Shown here piece by piece: positions 8,468 to 16,994 of a stretch of DNA of 64,000 nucleotides. The stretch's first letter is position 1. Each line of letters starts with the position of its first letter. Below the pieces are notes generated by a model that saw nothing but the letters and a program-made list of their open reading frames with translations, made no database searches and had not been told where the DNA came from. This DNA is from Candidatus Flexicrinis proximus (lineage in GTDB: Bacteria; Chloroflexota; Anaerolineae; Aggregatilineales; Phototrophicaceae), in the NCBI GenBank assembly GCA_016712885.1, contig JADJQF010000006.1:248001-312000 (forward strand). Direction: 5' to 3'. Position numbers and translations under genes: made by a program.

Positions 8468-9172
8468 ATGTCCTCGATCGACTCGGCCATCCTGATTGAT
8501 GCGCGCAACGTCACAAAAGGGTACGGCTGGCTGCCGGTGCTGCGCGGGTTAACGCTAAGCGTCCCACGCGGCCAATCGCTGGCGCTGATGGGTGCAAATG
8601 GTTCAGGCAAATCGACGCTGCTGCGGCTGCTTACCGGTCTATCGCGCCCCGACTCCGGCACGCTGAACATCGCCGGATGGACGATGCCGCAGGAGGCCGC
8701 GCAGGTGAGGTCGCATCTGGGCGTCGTGGCGCACCGGCCATTGGTCTATGAAGGGCTGACGGCGCGCGAGAACCTGCGCTTCTACGGTCGGTTGTACGGC
8801 CTGAACGGCGCGGGACTTGAGGGGCGGATTGTGGCGGAACTGGATCGCGTCGGCCTCAAACGCAGGGCCGATGACGTGACTCGCACCTTCAGCCGTGGGA
8901 TGCTGCAGCGCCTGAGCATCGCGCGTGCCCTGCTCCACGAGCCGGACATCCTGCTGCTGGATGAACCGTTCACCGGGCTTGACCCGGCCGCGATCGCGCT
9001 TTTATCCCAACTAATCGCAGATTCGCGCTCAGCCGGACAGACGATCGTGATGACCACCCATGACGCGATCCACGCGATCACGCTGTCCGACCGCGTGATT
9101 GTCATCGCCAAAGGCGGGATCGCGTTCGATGCGCCGACGGCGGGACTCGCGGCCGAAAACATCCCGGTTTAA
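8468..9172 (+). CDS. ABC transporter ATPase, CcmA-like (haem export / cytochrome c maturation)
   Basis: A 234-residue nucleotide-binding subunit: Walker A GANGSGKST (about 44-52), Q-loop region LGVVAHRPLVYEGLTARENL, signature FSRGMLQR, Walker B ILLLDEPFTGLDP and H-loop MTTHD. This signature form and the cytochrome context fit CcmA of cytochrome c maturation. No permease (CcmB, CcmC) follows: the next 130 bases are a hairpin repeat and then a convergent gene. The gene is therefore an orphan here, or its partner lies elsewhere. CcmA identity is an inference from context; a generic ABC-2 ATPase is the alternative. Confidence 0.75.
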   Translation: MSSIDSAILIDARNVTKGYGWLPVLRGLTLSVPRGQSLALMGANGSGKSTLLRLLTGLSRPDSGTLNIAGWTMPQEAAQVRSHLGVVAHRPLVYEGLTARENLRFYGRLYGLNGAGLEGRIVAELDRVGLKRRADDVTRTFSRGMLQRLSIARALLHEPDILLLDEPFTGLDPAAIALLSQLIADSRSAGQTIVMTTHDAIHAITLSDRVIVIAKGGIAFDAPTAGLAAENIPV

Positions 9173-9174
9173 AG

Positions 9175-9302
9175 AGTGTGGAGGCGCTGCCTCCACACCA
9201 CCGCGAGGGACTTACGCCCCTCGACCCCTCATCTGCGAGGTGCTGGAGTGCAAACTCATGCCGGGGTTTGGAGTAGAATCTCAACTAAAATGCATCTCAC
9301 GC
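9175..9302 (+). repeat. Multi-hairpin element, copy 2
   Basis: Lies between two convergent genes. First stem GTGTGGAGGC/GCCTCCACAC is perfect, second CGAGGG/CCCTCG follows, then the conserved CCCCTCATCTGCGAG link. The third stem is lost and the later stems are degraded. Confidence 0.75.
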
Positions 9303-9303
9303 G

Positions 9304-9792
9304 CTAAATGATGCGTTCGTGGTGGCCGGCGAGGTGGCGCAGATACTCCAGCTGGCCGATGTGATAGGCCTCATGCCAGATCATGAACTCGATGCGGTTC
9401 CAGCGTGACTGGCTACGGGCCGGCACAACGATCTCGTCAAGGAACTCTTGATCCGCGGCGGTAACGGCTTCCATGACCGCGGCTTTAAGCTGGAGCAGGA
9501 GCGCAAGGATTTCAGCCAGCGGCATGGCGTCCGAGCCGTCGACGACGGGTGGCGAGTCCATTTCGTACCGCTTGATCCACTGCGGCGCCATAATCGACGG
9601 CTTGCCGAGCATCAGCAGCATCTCGTCGCGGCTTTCGGCGATGTGGCCCAATACCCAGTTCATGCAGTTGCCCCCGCTGGGCAGCTGGAGCAGCGCGGCT
9701 TCGTGGGAAATGCCTTCGGTGTTCCTGTCGATCACGTACTGGCTGCGCCCGAAGCTGGCGAGCCAGTATTCACGCGCGTTCAAACCCGCCAT
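9304..9792 (-). CDS. DinB-family protein (putative metal-dependent four-helix bundle)
   Basis: The 162-residue product begins MAGLNAREYWLASFGRSQYV and carries the family histidines: NWVLGHIAESRDEML after helix 2, and IWHEAYHIGQLEYLRHLAGH near the C-terminus, where the HxxxH pair binds a divalent metal. DinB/YfiT-like proteins include thiol transferases and damage-induced proteins of uncertain role. A GGAGG six bases before ATG 9792 decides the start; the frame remains open upstream without a better site. Confidence 0.82.
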   Translation of the reverse strand: MAGLNAREYWLASFGRSQYVIDRNTEGISHEAALLQLPSGGNCMNWVLGHIAESRDEMLLMLGKPSIMAPQWIKRYEMDSPPVVDGSDAMPLAEILALLLQLKAAVMEAVTAADQEFLDEIVVPARSQSRWNRIEFMIWHEAYHIGQLEYLRHLAGHHERII

Positions 9793-9947
9793 CACGCCCT
9801 CCAAATAAACCGACAGGGAATATAGAACAAATGTAGCATCTGCGGGCACAAGCAGCAAATGATTTGAGGAAAACCCAACCTGACACCCGCCGGATTGACC
9901 GCTACAGCCCGTTGGCCGTCTGTCAGGGCCGGCGCAGCCTTCAGGCG

Positions 9948-11756
9948 CTAATCGCCAGCTGCGCGAAGCTCCTGCGTGGAGGTCTTGCGGGTGCCGCCTT
10001 CATAGCGCGCGAAGATGCGACGGTAGGCGTCGCTGGTCTGCATCAGGTCGTCATGGGTCCCCTGCGCCGCGACGCGCCCGTTGCGCAGCACGACGATATG
10101 ATCCGCCCAGCGGATCTGGCTCAGGCGGTGGGTGATCAGGATAGTGGTGCGGCCCTGCGCGGCGGCATAGATTGCGCGCTGGATTTTGTCTTCGGTCGCG
10201 CTGTCGATGGCGCTGGTCGAGTCATCGAGGATCAGGATCGGCGGATTGGTCAGGAAGGCGCGCGCGATCGCAAGCCGCTGACGCTGGCCGCCGGAGAGAG
10301 TCACGCCGCGCTGGCCGATAATGGTCTCGTAGCCCTTTTCGAAGCTGCTGATGAACTCGTGCGCCTGCGCCTTCTTCGCCGCCTCGATGATTTCTTCCAT
10401 CGTAGCTGAGGGCTGGCCGAAAGCGATATTTTCGGCGATTGTCCGGCTGTAGAGAAAAATATCCTGCTCGATGATGCTGATCTGCGAACGGAGCGCCTGC
10501 AGATTCCAGTCGCGGACATCCACGCCGTCGACCAGGATGCGGCCGGCGTGTGTGTCGTAAATCCGGTTAATCAGCTTGGTCACGGTCGATTTTCCCGCGC
10601 CGGTCTGGCCGACGACCGCCACCGTATGCCCGGCTTTTGCCGTGAAGGAGATATCGTGCAGGATCGCCTTGTCGTCCCCGTAGCCGAAATCGACGTGCTC
10701 GAAGGTCAGATCGCCCACGATGCGGGCCGTATGTCCGGACTCGTTGCGGTCGAGGTCGGTTTCGGTGTTGATGATGCTCAGGATGCGCTGCGCGCTGGCA
10801 TAGCCGAGCGCGAGGCGGGCCAGGCTGTTGAGCGACGTGAACACCGGAAAGCCGAACAGCCCGATCAACCCGTTGTAGGCGACGATTCCGCCGATGTCGA
10901 TCAGCCCGAGTTGAAAGAGATAGATGGAGTGGACGAGACCGAGCACGATCGCCAGCGGCAACAGCAGGTTGGAGAGATACTGGGCTTCAATGCTGCCCTG
11001 CTTGACGAAGGCGGCTTTGACATCATCAACCAGCGCGTCGAAACGTTCTGCTTCGCGGTCTTCCTGGGCGGCGCCCTTGATGACCTGCAGGCCATCCAGC
11101 GATTCCGCCAACCGCGCGTTCATACGACCGAAGTTGGCGCGCACCTGCTGCGCGATGGGATGGAGCCGTTTGACGAAGCGGTACTGCACCCAGGTATGGA
11201 CCGCCACGAACAGCAGCGGGGTAAACAGGAGTGCCGGGTGAATGGTCGGGGAGACCAGCAGCGGCAGGAGCAGGAACATGCTGCTGCCGACCAGCAGGTT
11301 CATACCGGGATTCATGAGCATGTTGATCTCGCGCACGTCGTTGGTCACGCGGGCCATGATTTCGCCCACGGGAAGCCCGTCGTGGAAGGTCATGCTCTTG
11401 CCCAGCAGACTCGCATACAGCTCGCCGCGGACATCACGTTCAAGGCGCTGGCTGAAGGTTTCCGCGGAGCCGTTACGCATAAGCTGGAGGACGCTACGGA
11501 TCAACTGGCTGAAGACGATCCCCAGCGAGTAGCTGAAGATGGTGGTCATTACCGCCTGCGAGGAGTCGGCGTTAAGCGCGTTGAAGGCAAGGCCAGTGTA
11601 GTACGGGATCGAGGTCGCCAGTGCCGCGTTACTAAAGGCACCGACCAGCATAGCCAGCAGCAACCAGGGCTGACGCTTTACGTGGCTCCAGAGGAAGCGC
11701 GCAGGCGAGCGGTGGTCCGTGCTGTACGCAGTTTGCGTAACAAATTCTGCAGACAT
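9948..11756 (-). CDS. ABC exporter half-transporter with degenerate Walker B glutamate
   Basis: 602 residues in the fused exporter layout: six-helix membrane domain (about 25-320) and nucleotide-binding domain (350-590). Visible motifs are Walker A GQTGAGKS (383-390), signature LSGGQ (487-491), Walker B ILILDD (507-512) and switch histidine ITHRLSQ. The residue after the Walker B aspartate is Asp512 rather than Glu, as in the degenerate half of heterodimeric exporters. No partner half is adjacent. Substrate (lipid, peptide or drug) cannot be read from sequence. Confidence 0.9.
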   Translation of the reverse strand: MSAEFVTQTAYSTDHRSPARFLWSHVKRQPWLLLAMLVGAFSNAALATSIPYYTGLAFNALNADSSQAVMTTIFSYSLGIVFSQLIRSVLQLMRNGSAETFSQRLERDVRGELYASLLGKSMTFHDGLPVGEIMARVTNDVREINMLMNPGMNLLVGSSMFLLLPLLVSPTIHPALLFTPLLFVAVHTWVQYRFVKRLHPIAQQVRANFGRMNARLAESLDGLQVIKGAAQEDREAERFDALVDDVKAAFVKQGSIEAQYLSNLLLPLAIVLGLVHSIYLFQLGLIDIGGIVAYNGLIGLFGFPVFTSLNSLARLALGYASAQRILSIINTETDLDRNESGHTARIVGDLTFEHVDFGYGDDKAILHDISFTAKAGHTVAVVGQTGAGKSTVTKLINRIYDTHAGRILVDGVDVRDWNLQALRSQISIIEQDIFLYSRTIAENIAFGQPSATMEEIIEAAKKAQAHEFISSFEKGYETIIGQRGVTLSGGQRQRLAIARAFLTNPPILILDDSTSAIDSATEDKIQRAIYAAAQGRTTILITHRLSQIRWADHIVVLRNGRVAAQGTHDDLMQTSDAYRRIFARYEGGTRKTSTQELRAAGD

Positions 11757-11910
11757 GTCTCATAGGGGGATTGTGGGACGGAACAGGTGCGCTTTTTATG
11801 GTACATCACCGTCAGCGACCAAGACAGTCCATTCGAAAATGTTCAAGTGTCCGGGCCTCGCTGGAGCTTTCACCCCGGTCCTGTGCCGTTCATCGTGTTG
11901 GGAGATAGCC

Positions 11911-12069
11911 CTAGCGGTAGTGCGTGTCCTCAGGAACGTCCGTGCCGTTGATGTCCTTCCAATGCTGGTCACCCCACCGCCGTGTATAGCCACTGCCCCA
12001 GCGAGCCAGCAGGACCTGACCAATCGTCATCAGGATCGTTGAGCCCGCGATCACTAGGATGAAGTCCAT
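11911..12069 (-). CDS. Small single-pass membrane protein (52 aa)
   Basis: MDFILVIAGSTILMTIGQVL forms one membrane helix, followed by a polar tail RWGSGYTRRWGDQHWKDINGTDVPEDTHYR. GAGGAG lies seven bases before ATG 12069, so translation is credible. It is flanked by the divergent ABC exporter and a hairpin repeat. No known family is recognised. Confidence 0.6.
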   Translation of the reverse strand: MDFILVIAGSTILMTIGQVLLARWGSGYTRRWGDQHWKDINGTDVPEDTHYR

Positions 12070-12089
12070 AGCCCGCTCCTCAAGGATGA

Positions 12090-12222
12090 TATGCATTTGG
12101 TCTGTGGAGGCGCCGCTTCCACACCTCCGCGAGGGACTTGCGCCCCTCGACCCCTCATCTGCAGAATGCCGGAGTGCAACCCCTGGCAGGGCTTGGGGTG
12201 GAACCCTATCGGAAGTGTGAAT
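12090..12222 (+). repeat. Multi-hairpin element, copy 3
   Basis: Contains GGAGGC/GCTTCC (12106-12120), CGAGGG/CCCTCG (12129-12149) and the CCCCTCATCTGC link. The third stem is replaced by a short AGAATGCC stretch and the last stem (GGGCTTGGGGTGGAACCC) is degraded. The left border ATATGCATTTG resembles the right border of copy 2 read in reverse. Confidence 0.7.
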
Positions 12223-12261
12223 GGCGCGGCGGTGAATGCCCCAATTGATTCTGTGCGTGAC

Positions 12262-12849
12262 TCAGGTTTCCGTTTGTTCTTCGAAATCGACTTTTTCGTA
12301 GACATCGGCCAGCGCAAGGGTGCAGCCAACTGATGCCAGGGTGACGGTCGCGTCCAGGCCGGAGGCGGCGCTGAGAAGCCAATCCCCGCCCGGCTGGCGG
12401 GTGAAGCGCTCGATATTGGCGCTATCCTGCGAGATCAGCACATATTCCTGCAGCGTTTCGAGCGTGCGGTAATGCTGGAACTTCTTGCCTCGGTCGTAGC
12501 TCTCCGTTGACTTCGACAGCACTTCGATAATGAGGGTCGGGTTGGTGACGGTATCATTTCGCTTGTCGAGAAAGCGCGGTTCACCGCAGATAACGATTAC
12601 GTCAGGGTATGTAAATAGGCCGGCCGCGCGCACCTGAATTCGCAGGTCGTTCGAATGAACCGTGCAAGGTTTTTTACGAAGTTGTGAGGAAAGCTCACGG
12701 GTAGTATTAACTGCAATGACCGTGTGCGTGAAACTTGCTCCCGACATATCGAAGACTTCGCCGCGATAAAATTCATGCTTCGTCTCGCTGGCGCGTTCGA
12801 ATTCGAGGTAGCTTTCGGGTGTCCAAATCTGCTTCGGGTTTGCTGACAT
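12262..12849 (-). CDS. Uma2-family (DUF820) putative restriction-fold nuclease
   Basis: 195 residues beginning MSANPKQIWTPESYLEFERA. The PD-(D/E)XK-like core is visible: KHEFYRGEVFDMSG, DLRIQV, PDVIVICGEPRF, then PTLIIEVLSKSTESYDRGKKFQHYRTLETLQEYVLIS, with the family E-V-L-S and YDRGxK motif. These proteins are abundant and often multicopy in Chloroflexota and cyanobacteria; their role is unproven. ATG 12849 is preceded by GGAGG seven bases upstream. Confidence 0.88.
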   Translation of the reverse strand: MSANPKQIWTPESYLEFERASETKHEFYRGEVFDMSGASFTHTVIAVNTTRELSSQLRKKPCTVHSNDLRIQVRAAGLFTYPDVIVICGEPRFLDKRNDTVTNPTLIIEVLSKSTESYDRGKKFQHYRTLETLQEYVLISQDSANIERFTRQPGGDWLLSAASGLDATVTLASVGCTLALADVYEKVDFEEQTET

Positions 12850-12877
12850 CGCGCGCCTCCGTTTTGGATAGTGTATA

Positions 12878-12905
12878 ACAAAAAGAGCCGGGGTAGCCCG
12901 ACTCT
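12878..12905 (-). terminator. Rho-independent terminator of the opp-type operon
   Basis: Read on the minus strand, GAGTCGGG, loop CTA, CCCCGGCTC forms an eight-pair stem (one G-T) followed by TTTTTG. It lies 42 bases beyond the oppC-type stop. Confidence 0.75.
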
Positions 12906-12946
12906 CTTCGTGTGCGTATCGTTTCTTGCGGTCAGCCAATCTGGTT

Positions 12947-13984
12947 TTAGCGGCCGCGCATGCGCGGGTCAAGGGCGTCGCGCAGGCCGTCACCGAGGAA
13001 GTTGAAGGCGAACATAAACAGGAAGAGCGCCACCGCCGGGAAAATCGCCTGGCTGGGATAGCTGGCGAGCTGTTCGGCGCCAGCGCTGATCATGCTGCCC
13101 CAACTGGGGGTCGGCGGGTTGACGCCCAGGCCGATAAAGCTGAGAAACGCTTCGGTCGAAATATAGACCGGGATAGCCAGCGTCTCGGCAACGATGATCG
13201 GGCCGAGGATGTTGGGCAGCACGTGGCGCAGCATGATGCCGCCGTTCTTGACGCCGAGCGCCTTGGCCGCTACCACGTACTCCTGCTCACGGATTGAAAG
13301 CACCTGGCCGCGGGTCAGGCGGGCCATGCCCGTCCAGTTGGTTACGCCGATGCCGACGAAGATAAAGAACATCCCGCCGGTACTGGCATCAAAGCGGTTG
13401 AGCGAATGGGCGAAGGTGCCTTCTTCCAGCGTTCCGGTCGAAGGTCGGAAGAACGCCATCAACAGGATAATAAACAAGAGGGTCGGGAAGGCGTAAACCA
13501 CATCGGTGATACGCATGATCATGTTGTCGACACGACCGCCAATGTAACCCGAAATCAGGCCGAGCGTCACGCCGACGGTCAGCGCGACCAGCGGGCCGAT
13601 CATGGCGACCATCAGCGAGACGCGCGACCCGTAAAGGATGCGGCTGAGCAGATCGCGCCCGAGCTTGTCGGTTCCCAGCGGGAAATTCTCGTTGATCTTG
13701 ACGTAGCCGCGCTCCTGGCCCACCGGGATCATGCTGGGGAAAACAGCCGATACCCAGGCCGGGGACTGGTTCGCATTGGTCAGCGAGGTCTTGTCATAGC
13801 TATAGGGGGCAACGAAATCGGCGAACAGGGCGATCAACACGAAGAGGATGATGATGATGATGCCCAGTACCGCCATGCGGTTACTCAACAGGCGCTTGAG
13901 CGAATTCTGCCACAAGCTTTCGCCTTTGACACGTTCGCCAAGGCGGATCACATCGCGCTGAGGGGATTGAGTCGAGCTTGCCAT
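12947..13984 (-). CDS. ABC importer permease, OppC/DppC type
   Basis: 345 residues. An N-terminal OppC_N segment (ESLWQNSLKRLLSNRMAVLG, then a strong helix IIIIILFVLIALFADFVAPY) leads to an extracytoplasmic loop ending in PLGTDKLGRDLLSRILYGSR, the OppC signature. The permease domain follows with the EAA-type loop (AAKALGVKNGGIMLRHVLPNILGPIIV). AGAGGA precedes ATG 13984. It is the third gene of a substrate-binding protein, OppB, OppC operon; 14 bp separate it from the OppB-type gene. No ATPase genes follow before the terminator. Confidence 0.92.
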   Translation of the reverse strand: MASSTQSPQRDVIRLGERVKGESLWQNSLKRLLSNRMAVLGIIIIILFVLIALFADFVAPYSYDKTSLTNANQSPAWVSAVFPSMIPVGQERGYVKINENFPLGTDKLGRDLLSRILYGSRVSLMVAMIGPLVALTVGVTLGLISGYIGGRVDNMIMRITDVVYAFPTLLFIILLMAFFRPSTGTLEEGTFAHSLNRFDASTGGMFFIFVGIGVTNWTGMARLTRGQVLSIREQEYVVAAKALGVKNGGIMLRHVLPNILGPIIVAETLAIPVYISTEAFLSFIGLGVNPPTPSWGSMISAGAEQLASYPSQAIFPAVALFLFMFAFNFLGDGLRDALDPRMRGR

Positions 13985-13998
13985 CGGGTCGCGTCCTC

Positions 13999-15015
13999 TT
14001 AGTCGTAGCGAATACGCGGATCGAGTACCGCGTAAGTAATGTCGACCAGCAAATTGCCCACCACCACGAACGCCGCGAACACCAGCACGGTTCCCATGAT
14101 CAGAGGGTAATCGCGGTTGCCGATGGAGGTCACAAACGAGCGGCCCAGTCCGGGGATGCCGAAGACCGTTTCGACGACGAAAGTGCCTGTCAGCAGGGCG
14201 GCGGCCAGCGGGCCGATGATGGTAACGACGGGGATGAGCGAGTTCTTGAGCGCATGGAAGCCAATCACGACACGCTCGCTCAACCCTTTGGCGCGGGCTG
14301 TGCGGATGTAATCTTCGCCCAGGACCTGCAGCAGGCTGGCGCGCGTCAGGCGGGCGATCAGCGCCGATTGGATGAAGCCGAGTGCAAACGCGGGCAGGAC
14401 GATATGGCTGAGTTCGCCCCAACCGTTAGGCGGCAGCCACTTGAGCTGTACGGCGAAAATATACTTAAGCAGCGGAGCCGAAATAATGGAGGGAATGCTC
14501 ACGCCGGTGATGGCAATCGCCATGCTGGCATAATCGATGGCGGTGTTCTGGCGGAGCGCCGCAACCGTGCCGACCGGAATACCGATGAACAGCGCGACCG
14601 CCAGCGCAGCCAGTCCCAGCTGGAACGAGACGGGCAGCTTGTCTTCAATCATTGAGGTCACGGTCTGGTTGGGGGAGTTCAGCGACGGGCCGAAATTGAC
14701 CCAGCGCAGCGCGACTCCTTCGCCAAGAATTGGCGTATCAAGGTTGACTAAGTAGTCTTCAGCCTGGGACTGACGCCATTCCGGGCCGGTAAAGCGCGGC
14801 AGAATCAGGCCGGTCATATAGTTCAGGTACTGCACCACGAGCGGATCATCGAGGTTATAGCGCGCTTCGAGGTTGCGGATCACCGCATCTGGAATACCAC
14901 GCTCGGTATTGAACGGGCCACCGGGGACAAGGCGCATCAACAGGAAGGTCACGACCGAGATGGCGAACATCACCACCAGCATCCACAATACGCGACGGAC
15001 GATGTACTGTCCCAT
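13999..15015 (-). CDS. ABC importer permease, OppB/DppB type
   Basis: 338 residues starting MGQYIVRRVLWMLVVMFAIS, the standard OppB opening, with RLVPGGPF, then the membrane domain containing VEDYIRTARAKGLSER-type EAA loop (read here as GEDYIRTARAKGLSERVV) and the C-terminal DITYAVLDPRIRYD typical of the family. AAGGA lies about nine bases before ATG 15015. It forms the membrane channel together with the OppC-type partner downstream, importing oligopeptides, nickel complexes or similar solutes. Confidence 0.93.
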   Translation of the reverse strand: MGQYIVRRVLWMLVVMFAISVVTFLLMRLVPGGPFNTERGIPDAVIRNLEARYNLDDPLVVQYLNYMTGLILPRFTGPEWRQSQAEDYLVNLDTPILGEGVALRWVNFGPSLNSPNQTVTSMIEDKLPVSFQLGLAALAVALFIGIPVGTVAALRQNTAIDYASMAIAITGVSIPSIISAPLLKYIFAVQLKWLPPNGWGELSHIVLPAFALGFIQSALIARLTRASLLQVLGEDYIRTARAKGLSERVVIGFHALKNSLIPVVTIIGPLAAALLTGTFVVETVFGIPGLGRSFVTSIGNRDYPLIMGTVLVFAAFVVVGNLLVDITYAVLDPRIRYD

Positions 15016-15054
15016 AGCAGTTTTCCTTAGGCTCAGGGGGGGGGCTAAAAAGAA

Positions 15055-15107
15055 ACCCCTCGCCTCACCCCCCGTCCAAGATGGATGGGAAGTGAGGCCG
15101 TGAGGGG
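15055..15107 (-). promoter_or_regulatory. Intercistronic stem-loop between binding protein and permease genes
   Basis: CCCCTCGCCTCAC pairs with GTGAGGCCGTGAGGGG across a ~23-base loop. A hairpin directly after a binding-protein gene commonly stabilises its message or attenuates readthrough to the permeases. That function is an inference. Confidence 0.5.
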
Positions 15108-15120
15108 CGACGTGCGGCCG

Positions 15121-16819
15121 TTACATGCCGGTGATGTCCCACTTCTCGTAGTATTCGCGACTGATGATGCTGTTGGTGCGTTCAACACCCGCAGCGGTGA
15201 TATCGTCGGTCACATAGTAGTAAATGGGGGCGATCGCGGCGGCGGTGTTGGTGAGGATCGCATCGGCCTGTGCGTACAGGGCAACACGCTCTTCAACGGT
15301 GGGGGCGGCAGCGGCGGCGAGGGTCAGCGCGTCGTATTCGGCGTTGTTGAAATGATTGTTGGGGTCAACCGCGCTGTTGAAGACGTCGTAGTACCAGTTA
15401 TTCGCATCGGGGTAATCGAAGCACCAACCGGCGCGGAAGATGTCCGCATCACGGCGCTGTTCGAGGTACACACCGAATTCCTGCGAGGCGATCTGGATGC
15501 TGACGCCGAGGGTCTCGGACCACATAGCCTGAACGGCTTCGGCGATCCCCTGGTGCAGGGCGCTGTTGTTGATCAGGATCGAGCCGGTGATCTGGTCGGC
15601 GGTCTGACCGGTTTCGGCCAGGTATTCAGCCAACTGCGCCTTGGCGTATTCCGGATCGAACTTGATCGTCTGATCAGGATAGTCTTCCTGCTTCGGTGCG
15701 GCAGCCATGCTGGGCAGCACGAACATGTAAGCAGGGAGTTCACCGGCCTGGGTCACGGCGTCGACGATGGCCTGGCGGTCGATCGAGGCGCTCAGGGCGC
15801 GGACGACGCGGGCATCGTTGAACGGGGCACGGGTCTGGTTGAAGCCGTAGTAGTAGGTGCACGAACCCGGAGCGGCGTTATACAGGGACTCAAGGGCGGG
15901 GTCGGCCTTGATGCGCGGGATGGCGCTGGGCGGGACTTCCGAGACCTGGAGCGCACCGGCTTCAAAGGCCGCGAACTGCGGGTCGAGGTCCAGGAACTGG
16001 AAGACAATTTCATCGATCTTGGCGGCGGGGATGCTGTCGGTGCCGGCCCAGAACGGGTTCTTGATCAGGGTCAGGTCCGCGCCGTGGTTCCAGGACTTGA
16101 TGGCGAACGGCCCGTAGCTGGCAATGTTCTCAGGCTCGATCCAGACATCGCCGACTTCGTCAATCAGCCAGCCGGGGGTGGCGGTGGTGATCCACATGGC
16201 GAAGATCGAGGCAATCGCGGCCGAAGACTGGGTGACCTTGATTTCGAGGGTGTTCGCGTCGATCGCGGTGATGCCGAGGGCATCGATTGCAGCCTGACGG
16301 TCGGCTTCGTAGGTCGCCGATTCAACATCGAGGCCGTTCAGTTCGGCGCCGCCAACAACCCACGGGGCCAGAACATAACCGTAATCTGAGGCAACCGTCG
16401 GGTCGAGGGTGCGAACCATGGTGTACTTGAAGTCGGCCGCGCTAACGTACTTCGGCGCGCCATCAACCATGACCTGCTCGACCGCGTCGGTCTCCGGGGT
16501 TGTACTTGACCCACGAAACTTCCGGCAGGATGCTGAAGGTATAGGTCAGTCCGTCTTCGGAGACCGACACGGTTGCCATGCCGGGATCAGTGGTGACGTT
16601 TTCTTCGTGCAGACGATAGAGCTCCGGGAAAATCTCGGCGATGACGTTTACCGACGGGACATCGGACGCGCGCGACGGATCGAGCGTAGGAATATCATCG
16701 GGGCCCATCTGGCGACCGGTGTACAGGATCTTCTTATCCTGTGCGACCGCAACGCCCAGCGTCAACAGCAAAGCCGTCAACGTGAGCATAGCAACAAACA
16801 AACGCATAGTACGACGCAT
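15121..16819 (-). CDS. Peptide/nickel ABC importer substrate-binding protein, frameshifted in this sequence
   Basis: SBP family 5. MRRTMRLFVAMLTLTALLLTLGVAVAQDKK is a Sec signal without a lipobox cysteine. The mature part has DIPTLDPSRASDVPS, YTFSILPEVSWVKYNP, YVSAADFKYTMVRTLDP and the C-terminal RAGWCFDYPDANNWYYDVFN. The frame changes near 16496-16500 at a C-run: removing one C gives N-P-E-T-D-A-V-E-Q-V and one continuous protein of about 565 residues. AGGAG precedes ATG 16819. It heads the operon with the OppB and OppC permeases. I judge the extra C a likely sequence error. Confidence 0.85.
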
Positions 16820-16994
16820 GGAACTCTCCTCACAGATTTGTGAAACCATCACATCGAGCGCCGACACTCCCCCAGCAAGGTAAGTAGCCAGCTTCGCACG
16901 GGGAATCATAACATATGGGAACGCAGCCCAACAAATACCACCATAAACCCAACAAGAGACTAACAGCGCAGCCGGAGAGACCGCATAAACGCGG

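Noticed and set aside
10548..11765. Long + strand frame opposite the ABC exporter
   Set aside because: Antisense shadow; His/Arg-rich without motifs, while the minus strand encodes all ABC motifs.
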